Assembly: GCA_016928525.1 (NCBI GenBank)
Contig: JAFGKO010000295.1
Span: 1-64,000, forward strand
Reading direction: 5' to 3'
Length of the DNA: 64,000 bases
DNA from: Anaerolineales bacterium
GTDB lineage: Bacteria > Chloroflexota > Anaerolineae > Anaerolineales > Villigracilaceae
Shown here: positions 51,836 to 61,457 of the stretch, one piece after another
How positions within the stretch are numbered: the stretch's first letter is position 1
Layout: every line of letters starts with the position of its first letter
Program-made: the position numbers and the translations under genes
Notes under the pieces: model-generated
Told to the model about the DNA's origin: nothing
The model's database searches: none
Seen by the model: only the letters and a program-made list of their open reading frames with translations

Positions 51836-54800
51836 ATGAGCTTTGACCCGCTACGAGAAATTGTAGTAAATTTGAACTCTATGCCTAGCCCAATGCGCCA
51901 ATTCGAAAGCACTTTTAGACTTCTGACTACGCTAGTATTAACTTTCTGCGCGTTAGGGATCATTCTCATTCCTGGTCACCTGGGTATTGTAACAAGCAGC
52001 TTGTCTAAAATAGCTTACATTGCACTTGGGATAACATTTTATGTTACAGGCATCATCAATCAAACATTCATTTTCATTGCTCGCAATGAACTTACTCAAA
52101 GATTCTTAGATCTGGTGATTACGCTTTGCTTGGGGATTCTGGGATACTTATATTTCCAAGCAAATCTCGTTGTTGATGGCATCTTGCTGATCGCTCTGGC
52201 TTGTGGGCAACTCTATTTGTTGGTCTTTCATGCGAATGAGGATGAACCAAAAAAGAATATTTTCTCACTTGGTTATGCCATTCTGAATTTAATAATCGGT
52301 TGTACTATTTTGCTAGGATTGGCTGATCTTTCTAACTATGAGAATTTATGGTCTCTTCGATATTATCTTGGATCCTTGTTTGTTCTCAGCAGTATTGCAG
52401 GAGCAGTTTCTTACTCTTCATACCCTAAAAGGATATCAAACTTCTTATATAAATTTACAATTATTCCCTGGCTGATTTGGGTACTGGTCTTCTTATTTGC
52501 TTCACAAGTCAACGTCGTCCTTGTTGCCTTTAGCATAGCCACATTACCATTAGTTGCCGATGCAATTCCATGGAATGGCATCCAAGCGCCTAATGACAAT
52601 CTCATAGGCCGAAGAATCGTCCGCATTTCAGGCGCGACAGAATTTCTAGTACTGATCGCCCTGGTTGCAATTGGTTACAACTGGCAATTTTCATCTCCTA
52701 CAAAATTAATCCATATAGAAAACGTTTTTTCGAAGGCCAATCAAGAGATTCTCTTTGTCGTCATGCTCGTCTTGAAAGTAATCGTTTTTTATGGACTCAT
52801 CATTCTTGTGCCAAGTATTAACCGATTGACTATCGAATTGTCAAATTCTGTTCGCGAAGAATATAATCACGACGATTCATCTAGCGGATGGAGCCAATGG
52901 ATCGCTCGCTCGCTTAGATCGTTTACATCACCAATGCAGAGTCTGCGCATCAAAGTCGATGTCCAAGCAGAACAAATTGCTGCGCTCAGCCACCAACTAA
53001 ATAATGAAAAGAAACGCAATACCCAATTGAATCTTCTAGCCGAACTTACTCACCAACTCGAGGCTCAACTTGATCAGCCTGTCGCAGCGCAATTGGCTGT
53101 AAATACATTGCAACGCGCATTGAATTGTGCACAAGCCACAATTTACGAAAACGAACTTGAAAGACACGAATTTTCTGTAATAGCTTCTGCGGGTAAATAC
53201 TTGCCACCCAGTTACCGTCAGAATACAACGCAAGGCGTCTTGGGACGCACCTTGCGTCTTCGGAAAACACAAGTCATAAATGACTCATCCCAAGACCCGG
53301 CCTTCATAGCGACCAATGACCCTGAAGCGAAATCCGTTTTTGCCGTCCCTTTGATCTATCATGGTCACGTTAAGGCCATTCTCGAAGTAGGCGATGACAA
53401 GGTTAATGCCTTTAGCAATCATGATGTTTATCTTGCAGAAATGATCGCCACTGAATTAACCAGAGCCTGGGAACGATCAAGCTACCATCATAGGCTTACC
53501 AATTTAATAAAAGCAGGCATCTCCTTATCCCCCTTGCTGGAACCGCGGACAACCATTACAGAAATCGCTTCCATTGCGCGCGAAACCTTGTTGGCTCGTT
53601 TTACATACGTCATCCTTCTGGATCAGGACGGAAACTTTTCACGAACCGCCTTTTCCGGCCATGCACCCCGCCTGCTAAAATCCCTGGATAAGAATCCAGT
53701 TCATGACACTACTGTTCAAGCGGCTTTACATGCTTATGAAGCATTTCGAGTTCGGGATGTACGAAAATACAGCAAAGCTGCTCATATTGAAATCGATCAT
53801 AATGGCTTACGAAGCCTACTTGCGATTCCCGTTCGCCTCCATCGCTTGAGCATCGGAGCTATTTTAGCCTTTGGGAAACAGGGAGAAATCTTCTTCAGCG
53901 AGAATGACGAATCACTGGCCAATTTGCTTTCGTCCCAAGCTGCAAATGCTGTTGAGTCCGCATGGCTTTATCAAGAGCTACGCAATACGCTCAGCACAAC
54001 GACACAGCTCTATAACCTGAGTGTGAACATTATCAAAGCGGAGGAACTGGGGCAGGCAGCGCGGCATATCGCTGAAACTGCTACAAAAATAACAGGCGCA
54101 TCTGTGGCTGGCATTGTACTTTTCACAAAAGAAGGACAAATTGAGGTGGAAGTTGAAATTGACGAAAGTGGAACGCATCCAGGTGGCCAACATCCAATGG
54201 AACTCATCCAACAGACGCTCCAATCCGGTCAGGTTATCCACGTTACGCCCGACCAGGTTTCAGCTACTATCTGCTTTCCCCTTCAAACTTCCCTTCGAAA
54301 ATACGGTGCGCTCTGGTTGAACGTTCCTAAAATCCAAGATTACTTCTCCCGTCACGCTTCAAATATGCAAACGCTAGCCAATCAAGCGATCCTTGCTCTG
54401 GAACGGTCAATCTTGCAGATCGAATCTCAACAACAAGCAAAAACGATTGAACTAGCTTACGAGGAACTAGAACTTGCCTATGACAACACACTCGCGGCAT
54501 TGACTTCCGCGTTAGACGCTCGTGATCGCGAAACGGAAGGACACAGTTCAAGGGTAAGCAGGTTGGCTTGTCAGTTGGGAATTGAACTTGGTCTGAACTC
54601 GACTTCTCTAAAGATACTTGAGCGAGGTTCGCTGCTTCATGACATTGGAAAAATCGGTATCAGCGATGCCATCCTGCATAAACCGGCACCCTTGACCAAA
54701 GATGAATGGGATATCATGCACACACACCCCGATATAGGAGCACGTATTATTGAGGGTATACCCTTCTTGCAAGAGACCTTGCCCATCATTCGCTATCATC

Positions 54801-55051
54801 ACGAACGATGGAACGGTAGCGGATATCCGATAGGGCTCACTGGCAAAGACATTCCAGTTCAAGCGCGCATATTTGCAGTCACAGACGCATTCGACGCGCT
54901 GACCAGTGATCGTCCGTATCGTAAGCACATTCTTGACAGAGAGGCTTTGCAATACTTGAAGGACCAGGCTGGTATCCTGTTTGACCCGGAAATTGTAGCT
55001 GCGTTCGAACGTGTGTGGGAAAAGAATGAATTAGAGGATCGCGAAATATGA
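51836..55051 (+). CDS. Membrane sensor with three GAF domains and HD-GYP phosphodiesterase
   Basis: The 1071-residue protein begins with about ten membrane helices (residues about 20-330, for example LVLTFCALGIILIPG and VVMLVLKVIVFYGLIILV). A coiled coil comes next (about 375-405). Three GAF-like domains (about 400-545, 550-705, 715-865) lead to the HD-GYP domain (about 880-1060) with GSLLHDIGKIGISDAILHK and HHERWNGSGYPIGLTGKDIP. Catalytic residues are present, so c-di-GMP (or cGAMP) hydrolysis is expected. The membrane part may sense lipids or envelope state. The next gene, a diguanylate cyclase, overlaps by 4 bases. No clear ribosome-binding site precedes the start; ATGs at 51881 and 51893 are alternatives. 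Confidence 0.92.
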   Translation: MSFDPLREIVVNLNSMPSPMRQFESTFRLLTTLVLTFCALGIILIPGHLGIVTSSLSKIAYIALGITFYVTGIINQTFIFIARNELTQRFLDLVITLCLGILGYLYFQANLVVDGILLIALACGQLYLLVFHANEDEPKKNIFSLGYAILNLIIGCTILLGLADLSNYENLWSLRYYLGSLFVLSSIAGAVSYSSYPKRISNFLYKFTIIPWLIWVLVFLFASQVNVVLVAFSIATLPLVADAIPWNGIQAPNDNLIGRRIVRISGATEFLVLIALVAIGYNWQFSSPTKLIHIENVFSKANQEILFVVMLVLKVIVFYGLIILVPSINRLTIELSNSVREEYNHDDSSSGWSQWIARSLRSFTSPMQSLRIKVDVQAEQIAALSHQLNNEKKRNTQLNLLAELTHQLEAQLDQPVAAQLAVNTLQRALNCAQATIYENELERHEFSVIASAGKYLPPSYRQNTTQGVLGRTLRLRKTQVINDSSQDPAFIATNDPEAKSVFAVPLIYHGHVKAILEVGDDKVNAFSNHDVYLAEMIATELTRAWERSSYHHRLTNLIKAGISLSPLLEPRTTITEIASIARETLLARFTYVILLDQDGNFSRTAFSGHAPRLLKSLDKNPVHDTTVQAALHAYEAFRVRDVRKYSKAAHIEIDHNGLRSLLAIPVRLHRLSIGAILAFGKQGEIFFSENDESLANLLSSQAANAVESAWLYQELRNTLSTTTQLYNLSVNIIKAEELGQAARHIAETATKITGASVAGIVLFTKEGQIEVEVEIDESGTHPGGQHPMELIQQTLQSGQVIHVTPDQVSATICFPLQTSLRKYGALWLNVPKIQDYFSRHASNMQTLANQAILALERSILQIESQQQAKTIELAYEELELAYDNTLAALTSALDARDRETEGHSSRVSRLACQLGIELGLNSTSLKILERGSLLHDIGKIGISDAILHKPAPLTKDEWDIMHTHPDIGARIIEGIPFLQETLPIIRYHHERWNGSGYPIGLTGKDIPVQARIFAVTDAFDALTSDRPYRKHILDREALQYLKDQAGILFDPEIVAAFERVWEKNELEDREI

Positions 55052-56628
55052 AATTATCGGATATTCTTAAGAATATTAAATACCAGGAATTTACCGGTTA
55101 TGTTTTGCCCTCTTCAATTGCAGCAGCAATTATATTTTTAGTCATTATCCTCGATGTAATTTTGGGCAATTATCCCGAACAGAAAAAAGAATTTGTCATG
55201 ATCAGCACTGGGATTGGGGGGAGCATTTATGTCATCTTACAAACCTTACTGATTGCTCCACGCGTCAACAAATATCGGACGTTTTACATCTGGGCAAATG
55301 CTATTATCAGCGGGCTTGGCTTGAGTCTTGTAGCCATTACTCTGGATGAAACTCGCCATATTTTCTTCGATATTCTATTAATTTTGGCTGTCATTTCAAT
55401 ATCCATCCTTTCCGGTCGCGGGCCGACGTATCTCTTAATCATAATCAGTGAGACCTCAAACACCATAATACATCTAAACAAGCTAACAAGCTTTTTAGCA
55501 TGGACTATCCATTTTATCCCCTTAGCTGCGTCCATTGTCATCACAGAAACCATTTTGCGCTTGCGTCAGGCAACGCAAGACCATATACGCAGGCTCGAAA
55601 CCATAAACACATTCAGCCAACAAATCAACTCGTCGCTTGAAACCGATCAAGTCCTATCTTTGTTGAACGCTGCCCTCCAAAAAGCGCTTACAGCTGATTC
55701 TTATTATGTCGGTCTTGTGGACAACGGTGCGATCCGGTTAGATTTATTTTACGATGCTGGCGAGTACTTCACCGATGTGGAGGTGCCCATCGACAATACA
55801 CTTGCCGGGTGGATCATTAAAAATCAGACACCTTTATTTTTACCTGATTTAAGCGACGGAATCCAGCTCCCAGGTATCCAGAGAAACATTATTGGAAAAG
55901 ACAGATCCAGTCTATCCTGGATTGGCGTTCCCATGAGAACAGTACACATCAATGGTTTACTTGCCGTGGCGTCCTACAAAGCTAATACGTTCAGTCACAC
56001 CGATATGGACCTGCTCTCGAACTTGGCCCAGCACGCTGCCCTTGCACTGGATAACACTGTTCACCATCAGCAAGTGGAACAGCAATCTCGCCTGGACAGT
56101 CTAACAGGAACGTACAACCACAGAAGTTTTCTCCAGGCACTGCAAGAACAGATCGATGATGCTCAACTTGAAAAAAAGGTTGTCAGTCTGATTATGCTCG
56201 ATATCGATTACTTTAAACGCTATAACGACTCTTTTGGTCATCAGGTTGGCGACCTGGTGTTAATAAAACTGTGCGAAACCATCCAGCAAAATATCAAAAA
56301 AGGTGATATTGTCGGTCGCTGGGGTGGAGAAGAATTTGCGATTGCGCTACCTGGCGCTAGAGGGGACGAAGCGCATCAAGTCGCCAAACGCATACAAAAA
56401 ACCATGCAAGAACTTGTCCTCAGTCATCCCAAGCATGAAGAAGTCCCGGCCCCGACTGTGAGCCAGGGCATTTCTGTTTTCCCTGATGAAGCGGATGAAA
56501 TCGACAGGTTCATATATCTTGCCGACCAACGCCTGTACAAAGCAAAAGAGCGAGGCCGCAACCAGATCGAACCAGACTCGTTCCATTGGAATAGTATCCA
56601 ATCGATCAAAAAAATGCACGGCGTTTGA
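55048..56628 (+). CDS. Membrane GAF diguanylate cyclase
   Basis: The 526-residue protein makes cyclic-di-GMP. About six membrane helices (residues 15-175) precede a GAF domain (about 185-345) and a GGDEF domain (about 352-510). The latter has MLDIDYFKRYNDSFGHQVGD and the intact active site RWGGEEFAIALPGA (GGEEF at 426-430). The position of the inhibitory I-site (RxxD) reads KKGD, so product inhibition may be weak. ATG overlaps the stop of the HD-GYP gene (ATGA), so the two opposing enzymes are made from one message in fixed ratio. Confidence 0.94.
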   Translation: MKLSDILKNIKYQEFTGYVLPSSIAAAIIFLVIILDVILGNYPEQKKEFVMISTGIGGSIYVILQTLLIAPRVNKYRTFYIWANAIISGLGLSLVAITLDETRHIFFDILLILAVISISILSGRGPTYLLIIISETSNTIIHLNKLTSFLAWTIHFIPLAASIVITETILRLRQATQDHIRRLETINTFSQQINSSLETDQVLSLLNAALQKALTADSYYVGLVDNGAIRLDLFYDAGEYFTDVEVPIDNTLAGWIIKNQTPLFLPDLSDGIQLPGIQRNIIGKDRSSLSWIGVPMRTVHINGLLAVASYKANTFSHTDMDLLSNLAQHAALALDNTVHHQQVEQQSRLDSLTGTYNHRSFLQALQEQIDDAQLEKKVVSLIMLDIDYFKRYNDSFGHQVGDLVLIKLCETIQQNIKKGDIVGRWGGEEFAIALPGARGDEAHQVAKRIQKTMQELVLSHPKHEEVPAPTVSQGISVFPDEADEIDRFIYLADQRLYKAKERGRNQIEPDSFHWNSIQSIKKMHGV

Positions 56629-56660
56629 AAACAGCGCCGCGCATTTCTCTATCGACCGAT

Positions 56661-57701
56661 TTAATAGATCAGCACATCGCTGAAAGCGACTATAGCCCTC
56701 TTTACGCTCTCGTCATCAATCCAGCAGTGCGTCACCAGACGAAAGCGCCGCGCGCCTGCAACACCGACCAAAACCCCATGCTCTTTCATTCTTTCCGCTA
56801 CCTCTGTTGTGGAAAGAGGGACATCCTCTGCCAGGTTCAGAAAGACCATATTCGTCGCAGGCGTGCCCGCATCCAAGACTAACCCACGGTTCCCGCTCAG
56901 ACCCTCAGCCAGCGTGCGCGCCCGGGCATGGTCCTCGCCCAGGCGGGGTGCCATTTTCTCCAGCGCCACGATCCCGGCTGCTGCCAGAACCCCAGCCTGA
57001 CGCATACCGCCTCCCAGCAACTTACGAACGCGATGCGCCTTCTTGATGAATTCCTGCGACCCACAAAGCACCGACCCAACTGGAGCCGAAAGTCCCTTAC
57101 TCAAACAAAATGTGACCGAATCCACAGGAGCAGTCAATTCGCGCACGTTCACACCCAACGCTGCCGATGCGTTAAACACACGCGCCCCATCCAAATGGAC
57201 TTTCAGACCCCGCGCATGCGCAAACTCCGCCACCTGGCAGGTGTACTCCGCCGACTGATATGTCCCGCCGCAGCGGTTGTGTGTATTTTCCAGCGCGATC
57301 AGACGTGTAATAGGCTGGTGCGGGTCATCCGCACGGATGGCCCCCTCGATATCGTTTAACGCAATGGAACCGTCAGGCTGGTTGGGCAACTGGCAGGAAT
57401 GCACCCCACCCAATACAGAAACCCCGCCTGCCTCGTATCGATAGGTATGCGCTTCTTTCCCAAGAATCACCTCATCCCCGCGCTGACAATGCGCCAGCAC
57501 CGCCGACAAGTTCCCCATCGTGCCCGAAGCGACGAACAACCCGGCCTCATGACCGGTCATCTCCGCCGCCATCTCCTGCAAACGGTTGACAGTCGGGTCA
57601 TCCCCATACACGTCATCGCCGACTTCAGCTTTGGCCATCGCCTCGCGCATCTCGGGCGTGGGCTTGGTAACGGTGTCGGAGCGAAGGTCGATATATTCCA
57701 T
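56661..57701 (-). CDS. Low-specificity L-threonine aldolase
   Basis: The 346-residue PLP enzyme splits L-threonine to glycine and acetaldehyde. Typical segments are [53 protein letters not shown] with His85 over the cofactor, [10 protein letters not shown] and [14 protein letters not shown] with Lys202. It is transcribed towards the diguanylate cyclase gene with no terminator seen between them (32-base gap). Confidence 0.95.
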   Translation of the reverse strand: MEYIDLRSDTVTKPTPEMREAMAKAEVGDDVYGDDPTVNRLQEMAAEMTGHEAGLFVASGTMGNLSAVLAHCQRGDEVILGKEAHTYRYEAGGVSVLGGVHSCQLPNQPDGSIALNDIEGAIRADDPHQPITRLIALENTHNRCGGTYQSAEYTCQVAEFAHARGLKVHLDGARVFNASAALGVNVRELTAPVDSVTFCLSKGLSAPVGSVLCGSQEFIKKAHRVRKLLGGGMRQAGVLAAAGIVALEKMAPRLGEDHARARTLAEGLSGNRGLVLDAGTPATNMVFLNLAEDVPLSTTEVAERMKEHGVLVGVAGARRFRLVTHCWIDDESVKRAIVAFSDVLIY

Positions 57702-57760
57702 GTTATCTTCCTTTCAGTGATAAGTTAGAAGTAAAAAGTTAGAAGTGATAAGCTCAAGCA

Positions 57761-58018
57761 TCAGAGGTCGTCGTCTAGAAGATATTCCGCCGGTATTTCC
57801 TGTACAGCAACTTTTGCACCGGGTTCATCTCCCCCAATCCTTTTTGTTTTCAGCCAGGAAATATAACCATTCAGCAACTTTCGAATTTCTTCAACCTGCT
57901 CACGCAAATTCTGATAAAGTTCTGGTGAACAAAATTCAAGGTCTCGCGCAACGATCAGGTGGTTCAGAGTTTCGTCCAGTGATCCGCGCGCATGATAACA
58001 AAATCGCACATTACCCAT
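57761..58018 (-). pseudogene. N-terminally truncated four-helix-bundle protein (S23/IVP-like)
   Basis: The 85-codon frame reads MGNVRFCYHARGSLDETLNH, then LIVARDLEFCSPELYQNLRE and a last helix with RKLLNGYISWLKTK. This is the second half of the four-helix-bundle (TIGR02436) family first seen in rRNA intervening sequences. Upstream in frame, before the ATG, IAGRFYY also matches the family, but the first two helices are replaced by the end of rluD. The gene is therefore probably a fragment left after a deletion or insertion. It has no clear ribosome-binding site. Confidence 0.65.
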
Positions 58019-58045
58019 GTAATAGAAACGCCCAGCTATTACTTC

Positions 58046-58972
58046 TCACCTTTTACCCCTCAGACCCTCCAACACCTCATCCAACTCTCCCGGCAACGGC
58101 GCTTCGAACACCCTGGCCTGCTTCTCGCCCGGCAGGATGATTTTCAAACGCGCCGCGTGCAAAAAATGCCGGTCTAATTCAATAGATTGCTTGCGATGCC
58201 CGTAAATCTTATCTCCCACGATTAGGCAGCCTAAAAACATACAATGCAGCCTGATCTGGTGCGTACGCCCGGTCAAAGGATGGAATTCCAGCAAGGTGTG
58301 CTTTTCGAACGTTTCAAGTGTCTTATATTCAGAGACCGCCTCGCGCCCTTTGCCCGGCGGCATGATCGCCATTTTCTTGCGGTGACTGGGGTCGCGGCCA
58401 ACAGGCGCTTCCACTCTTCCAGTGGGCGTCGGCGGAGCGCCATCGACAAGCGCAAGATAGATCTTCTCCACCCGACGCAGGCGGAACTGGTCCTGTAGCC
58501 AGCGATGGGCGCGGTCATTTTTTGCCAGTAGGATCAAGCCTGAGGTTTCCTTATCGAGGCGATGCACTACCCCCGGTCGCTCCTCTCCGCCGATGCCCTC
58601 GATGTCCGGGTCATACCCTAGCACAGCGTGCACAAGTGTCCCGGTATCATGCCCCGCAGCGGGATGAACCACCATACCCGCGGGTTTATTAACTACCAGC
58701 AAATCATCGTTCTCGAACAGGATATCGAGCGGTATATCCTCCCCCACTAACTCAGACGGCGCAGGCGGCGGAATGTGTACTTCCACCCGCGAACCCGGCT
58801 CCAGCTTCTGCCCGGCTTTTTTGGCCGGAACACCGTCGATCAGGACGAAACCATCTTTGATCAGCCCTTGCAAGCGCGAACGCGAAAACTCAGGCAAGCG
58901 TTCGACCAAAAAATGATCGAGCCGTTCATCCTGCTCCTTCTGGAAATCGAAGACTTCACGCCGGTCAGGCAT
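58046..58972 (-). CDS. rluD: RluD-type 23S rRNA pseudouridine synthase
   Basis: The 308-residue protein has an N-terminal S4 RNA-binding domain (about residues 12-70, RLDHFLVERLPEFSRSRLQG). The RluA catalytic domain has the catalytic Asp140 in PGVVHRLDKETSGL, plus PLTGRTHQIRLH. It modifies uridines in large-subunit rRNA, probably in helix 69, although RluC-like specificity cannot be excluded. It starts 6 bases after lspA, the common pairing. Confidence 0.93.
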   Translation of the reverse strand: MPDRREVFDFQKEQDERLDHFLVERLPEFSRSRLQGLIKDGFVLIDGVPAKKAGQKLEPGSRVEVHIPPPAPSELVGEDIPLDILFENDDLLVVNKPAGMVVHPAAGHDTGTLVHAVLGYDPDIEGIGGEERPGVVHRLDKETSGLILLAKNDRAHRWLQDQFRLRRVEKIYLALVDGAPPTPTGRVEAPVGRDPSHRKKMAIMPPGKGREAVSEYKTLETFEKHTLLEFHPLTGRTHQIRLHCMFLGCLIVGDKIYGHRKQSIELDRHFLHAARLKIILPGEKQARVFEAPLPGELDEVLEGLRGKR

Positions 58973-58978
58973 CCAGAC

Positions 58979-59524
58979 TCACTCCTCGGACAGGACCGCA
59001 TGCTCACTGTTTCCCTGCGCATCGGACTCATCCCGGGCCTGCTTCTCCGCCCGTTCTTTGAGCCATACCCCCAGGATCAGTATTGCCGTTCCAACGGTAA
59101 TAGCCGAATCGGCGATGTTGAAAACAGGGAATGTGCCCACAGAAATAAAATCCGTGACCTTGCCATCCTGTGTCAGGCGGGAGATCAAATTACCCAATGC
59201 GCCGGACAATTGCAAACCCAACGCCAATCGGAACATCCAGCCTTCTGTCTCGATCTGGGGGTAATAAAACAGGATCGCCCCGATAACGACGAACGCCAGC
59301 ACAGTAAACACCGCAGAGCCGCCCTGAAACATACCAAAGGCTGCCCCACTGTTCTGCCAGTGCACCAAGCGTGCATAGGGCATCAGCCATTGCAGGCCCT
59401 CCGGCAGCCATTGTGTTGCAAAGGGGATATTCTCACGCACCAGCCATTTCGTCCACTGGTCCAGCGCAACCACAACCCCGGCGATCCCTAAAAGATTAAA
59501 GTATATAGAAATATTCTTTTTCAC
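58979..59524 (-). CDS. lspA: Lipoprotein signal peptidase
   Basis: The 181-residue aspartyl protease of the membrane cuts prolipoproteins after Lgt has modified them. It has four membrane helices, the early DQWTKW motif, NSGAAFGMF, and the catalytic aspartates in VTDFISVG and FNIADSAI. GTG at 59524 is preferred because GAGG lies five bases upstream; a GTG two codons earlier falls inside that site. A charged tail follows the last helix. The 260 bases upstream hold several hairpins but no gene. Confidence 0.93.
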   Translation of the reverse strand: MKKNISIYFNLLGIAGVVVALDQWTKWLVRENIPFATQWLPEGLQWLMPYARLVHWQNSGAAFGMFQGGSAVFTVLAFVVIGAILFYYPQIETEGWMFRLALGLQLSGALGNLISRLTQDGKVTDFISVGTFPVFNIADSAITVGTAILILGVWLKERAEKQARDESDAQGNSEHAVLSEE

Positions 59525-59564
59525 AATCACCTCATGTTGAGAATTCTACTCGATATTAGGGCAA

Positions 59565-59633
59565 CCCCGCTCTCCGTAAGCGGGGCAAACCCCGCCTTTT
59601 CAGGCGGGGCAACCCCGCTCTTCACAAGCGGGG
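59565..59633. repeat. Array of three CCCCGC hairpins upstream of lspA
   Basis: Three consecutive stems have arms CCCCGCT/AGCGGGG (59565-59571 with 59579-59585), CCCCGCCT/AGGCGGGG (59590-59597 with 59602-59609) and CCCCGCT/AGCGGGG (59613-59619 with 59627-59633). They are separated by CAAA and CAA. The unit is GCAA(A)-hairpin and the loops differ. They lie between alr and lspA, within 40 bases of the lspA start, and would be in its mRNA if transcribed from upstream. Confidence 0.75.
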
Positions 59634-59659
59634 CAAACAAAAACCAGGCCGACGCCTGG
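59634..59659 (-). terminator. Terminator-like hairpin between alr and lspA
   Basis: On the minus strand CCAGGC (59659-59654) pairs with GCCTGG (59649-59644) over a 4-base loop and is followed by TTTTTGTTTG. It would end transcripts reading out of alr, or act as an attenuator for lspA. Confidence 0.65.
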
Positions 59660-59716
59660 CTGACGTTGCGGGTGATTTTACCAGATTATCTTGATACAAT
59701 TTTCCTCGTAATAAAA

Positions 59717-59759
59717 GCGGGGTGTTTTCGCCGGGCTCCACCCGGCGAAAACACCCCGC
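59717..59759. repeat. GGGGTGTTTTCG-type hairpin element, copy 2
   Basis: Perfect 19-base arms contain GCGGGGTGTTTTCGCC and its complement around a 5-base loop. To the right follow GCGCCCC and ATTTTATT, as at the 18837-18879 copy. It lies downstream of alr on the minus strand, followed by CTTTTATT, so it may also terminate alr transcription. Confidence 0.75.
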
Positions 59760-59785
59760 GCCCCTATTTTATTAATTGCATGTGA

Positions 59786-60934
59786 CTAATCTGTAGTATA
59801 GACACGCGGCACGCGCGTATTGATGTTGGTCAGGATTTCGTACGGGATCGTGCCCGCCCATTCAGCCAATTCTTCCACGGTGACTCGTTCGCCATTCTCC
59901 GCTTCGCCAATCAAGATGACCTCGTCGCCGTTGAAGGCCGAATCCTGCTCGATATTGACCATGATCTGGTCCATACAGATGCGCCCCACCTGCGGGTATC
60001 TCTTCCCGTGAATAACGACCTGTGCCTTGTCCGACATGCTGCGGAAATAACCGTCCCCGTATCCCACCGGGACCGTGACAATGCGCACATTATGGTCGGA
60101 TTGCCAGGTGGAGCCATAGCTGACGGGGTGTCCCGGTTGCGTGACTTTGAAATAGACCACGCGCGATTTCCAGGCCAGCGCCGGTTGCACCTCGATGGAA
60201 CGCTCAACTTCTGGCGAGGGATAGACGCCGTAGAACAGGATGCCCGGTCGTACCATATCGAAGTAGGATTCAGGCAATTGTAGGATGCCGCCCGAATTCG
60301 CCATATGACGGGTGGGCATCGGCAGGCTGTGTTTTTCATAAAAACGCAACACTTCGTTGAAGCGCTCCAGTTGCAGCTGCGCATGGGTTACATCGGCACC
60401 ATCCGCGTTGGCAAAGTGTGAGAAGATGCCTTCTACCTCGAGATGTTTACAATTGAGCGCCGCTTCCTGCAAGGTATGCGCATTGTAATAATGCACGCCG
60501 ATGCGCTCCATACCCGTGTCTACCTTGAGATGAACCTTGGCTTTTTTACCCAGAGTTTCAGCAGCCTGATCGATCTGTTCCAGACGTTCGACGGAGGGGG
60601 CTGTTAACGTCAGGTCATTTTCGATGTAAGCCGGTATCTGGTTACCCCAGATACCGCCCAATACCAAAATGGGAGTCTGCACACCAATCTCACGTAGCAG
60701 AATGCCCTCTTCCAATACCGCCACACCGATGTAATCCACCTGCGGGTCGAGGTACTTGGAAACTTCTGTTAGGCCATGTCCGTAGGCATTGGCTTTCACC
60801 ACAATCATAATCTTCGCGGGAGAGACTTTCTCTCGGATAGCCTGCAAGTTGCGACTCAACTGTGATAGGTTTACCTCTACGAACGTGGAACGCACTCCGA
60901 AGTTGGTGGCGATGGTCGGATGGTTGATGGTCAT
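59786..60934 (-). CDS. alr: Alanine racemase
   Basis: The 382-residue PLP enzyme supplies D-alanine for peptidoglycan. The N-terminal barrel carries VVKANAYGHG with the PLP lysine at 47. Other marks are VHLKVDTGMERIG, ANSGGILQLP, the SYGSTWQ segment, the GYGDGYFR motif and the C-terminal RICMDQIMVNI. It follows the GNAT gene after 9 bases and ends in a hairpin region. Confidence 0.96.
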   Translation of the reverse strand: MTINHPTIATNFGVRSTFVEVNLSQLSRNLQAIREKVSPAKIMIVVKANAYGHGLTEVSKYLDPQVDYIGVAVLEEGILLREIGVQTPILVLGGIWGNQIPAYIENDLTLTAPSVERLEQIDQAAETLGKKAKVHLKVDTGMERIGVHYYNAHTLQEAALNCKHLEVEGIFSHFANADGADVTHAQLQLERFNEVLRFYEKHSLPMPTRHMANSGGILQLPESYFDMVRPGILFYGVYPSPEVERSIEVQPALAWKSRVVYFKVTQPGHPVSYGSTWQSDHNVRIVTVPVGYGDGYFRSMSDKAQVVIHGKRYPQVGRICMDQIMVNIEQDSAFNGDEVILIGEAENGERVTVEELAEWAGTIPYEILTNINTRVPRVYTTD

Positions 60935-60943
60935 GGCGGTATT

Positions 60944-61402
60944 TTACTCCATCGCGCCCCAGTGATATTCCACATCCGGTTCGGATTCGGGCGGCGGGCT
61001 GATACCGAGTTTGACAGCGCGAAAGCCATTCTTCTCATAAAAAGCCCGGCCATTGGTGTTGATTTGCAGTGTGTACAGCCAGAGATGATCAGGGGACAGA
61101 GATTTGGCATGGTCCAGCAACGCTCTTCCAAGCCCAGAGCGCTGAGAGCCAGGGTCGACATAAAGCTGGTCGATAAAATCCCCACAAATCGCCATGAAAG
61201 CAAGCGCTTCTCCATTCACTTCTGCAACCCAGACGTCATTGTTAATCAAAATGACATCCCGAAAATAGGCCTGGTCTTCTTCGAAGGTATGACCCTTCCT
61301 GCGCTGGAATTCAGGGAAGGCCTGCTCCCGGGCCCGCCGCCACAGAGTCGTGACCACCGCAAAGTCATCAGATTTGTATGGTCGGATTAACGAATCTCTC
61401 AC
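60944..61402 (-). CDS. GNAT-family N-acetyltransferase
   Basis: This acetyltransferase of about 152 residues begins RDSLIRPYKSDDFAVVTTLW and has FIDQLYVDPGSQRSGLGRAL with the acetyl-CoA loop, and NGRAFYEKNGFRAV. It is like other small-molecule acetyltransferases; the acceptor is unknown. The GTG at 61402 is chosen because GGAG lies 8 bases upstream; an ATG 11 codons earlier is an alternative. Only 9 bases separate it from alr, so the two are one unit. Confidence 0.85.
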   Translation of the reverse strand: MRDSLIRPYKSDDFAVVTTLWRRAREQAFPEFQRRKGHTFEEDQAYFRDVILINNDVWVAEVNGEALAFMAICGDFIDQLYVDPGSQRSGLGRALLDHAKSLSPDHLWLYTLQINTNGRAFYEKNGFRAVKLGISPPPESEPDVEYHWGAME

Positions 61403-61457
61403 AAAATATCTCCAAGTCTGCAAGTATAATCTCATACAGTCAAAATCACATCTTACA

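Noticed and set aside
59565..59633. Possible CRISPR-like array
   Set aside because: Units are only about 21-25 bases including the stem, spacers are 3-4 bases and there are three units; it is a row of hairpins.
61425..61430. TATAAT upstream of degV as its promoter
   Set aside because: No -35 or TGn extension fits, and it lies before the repeat element; the evidence is too weak to list.
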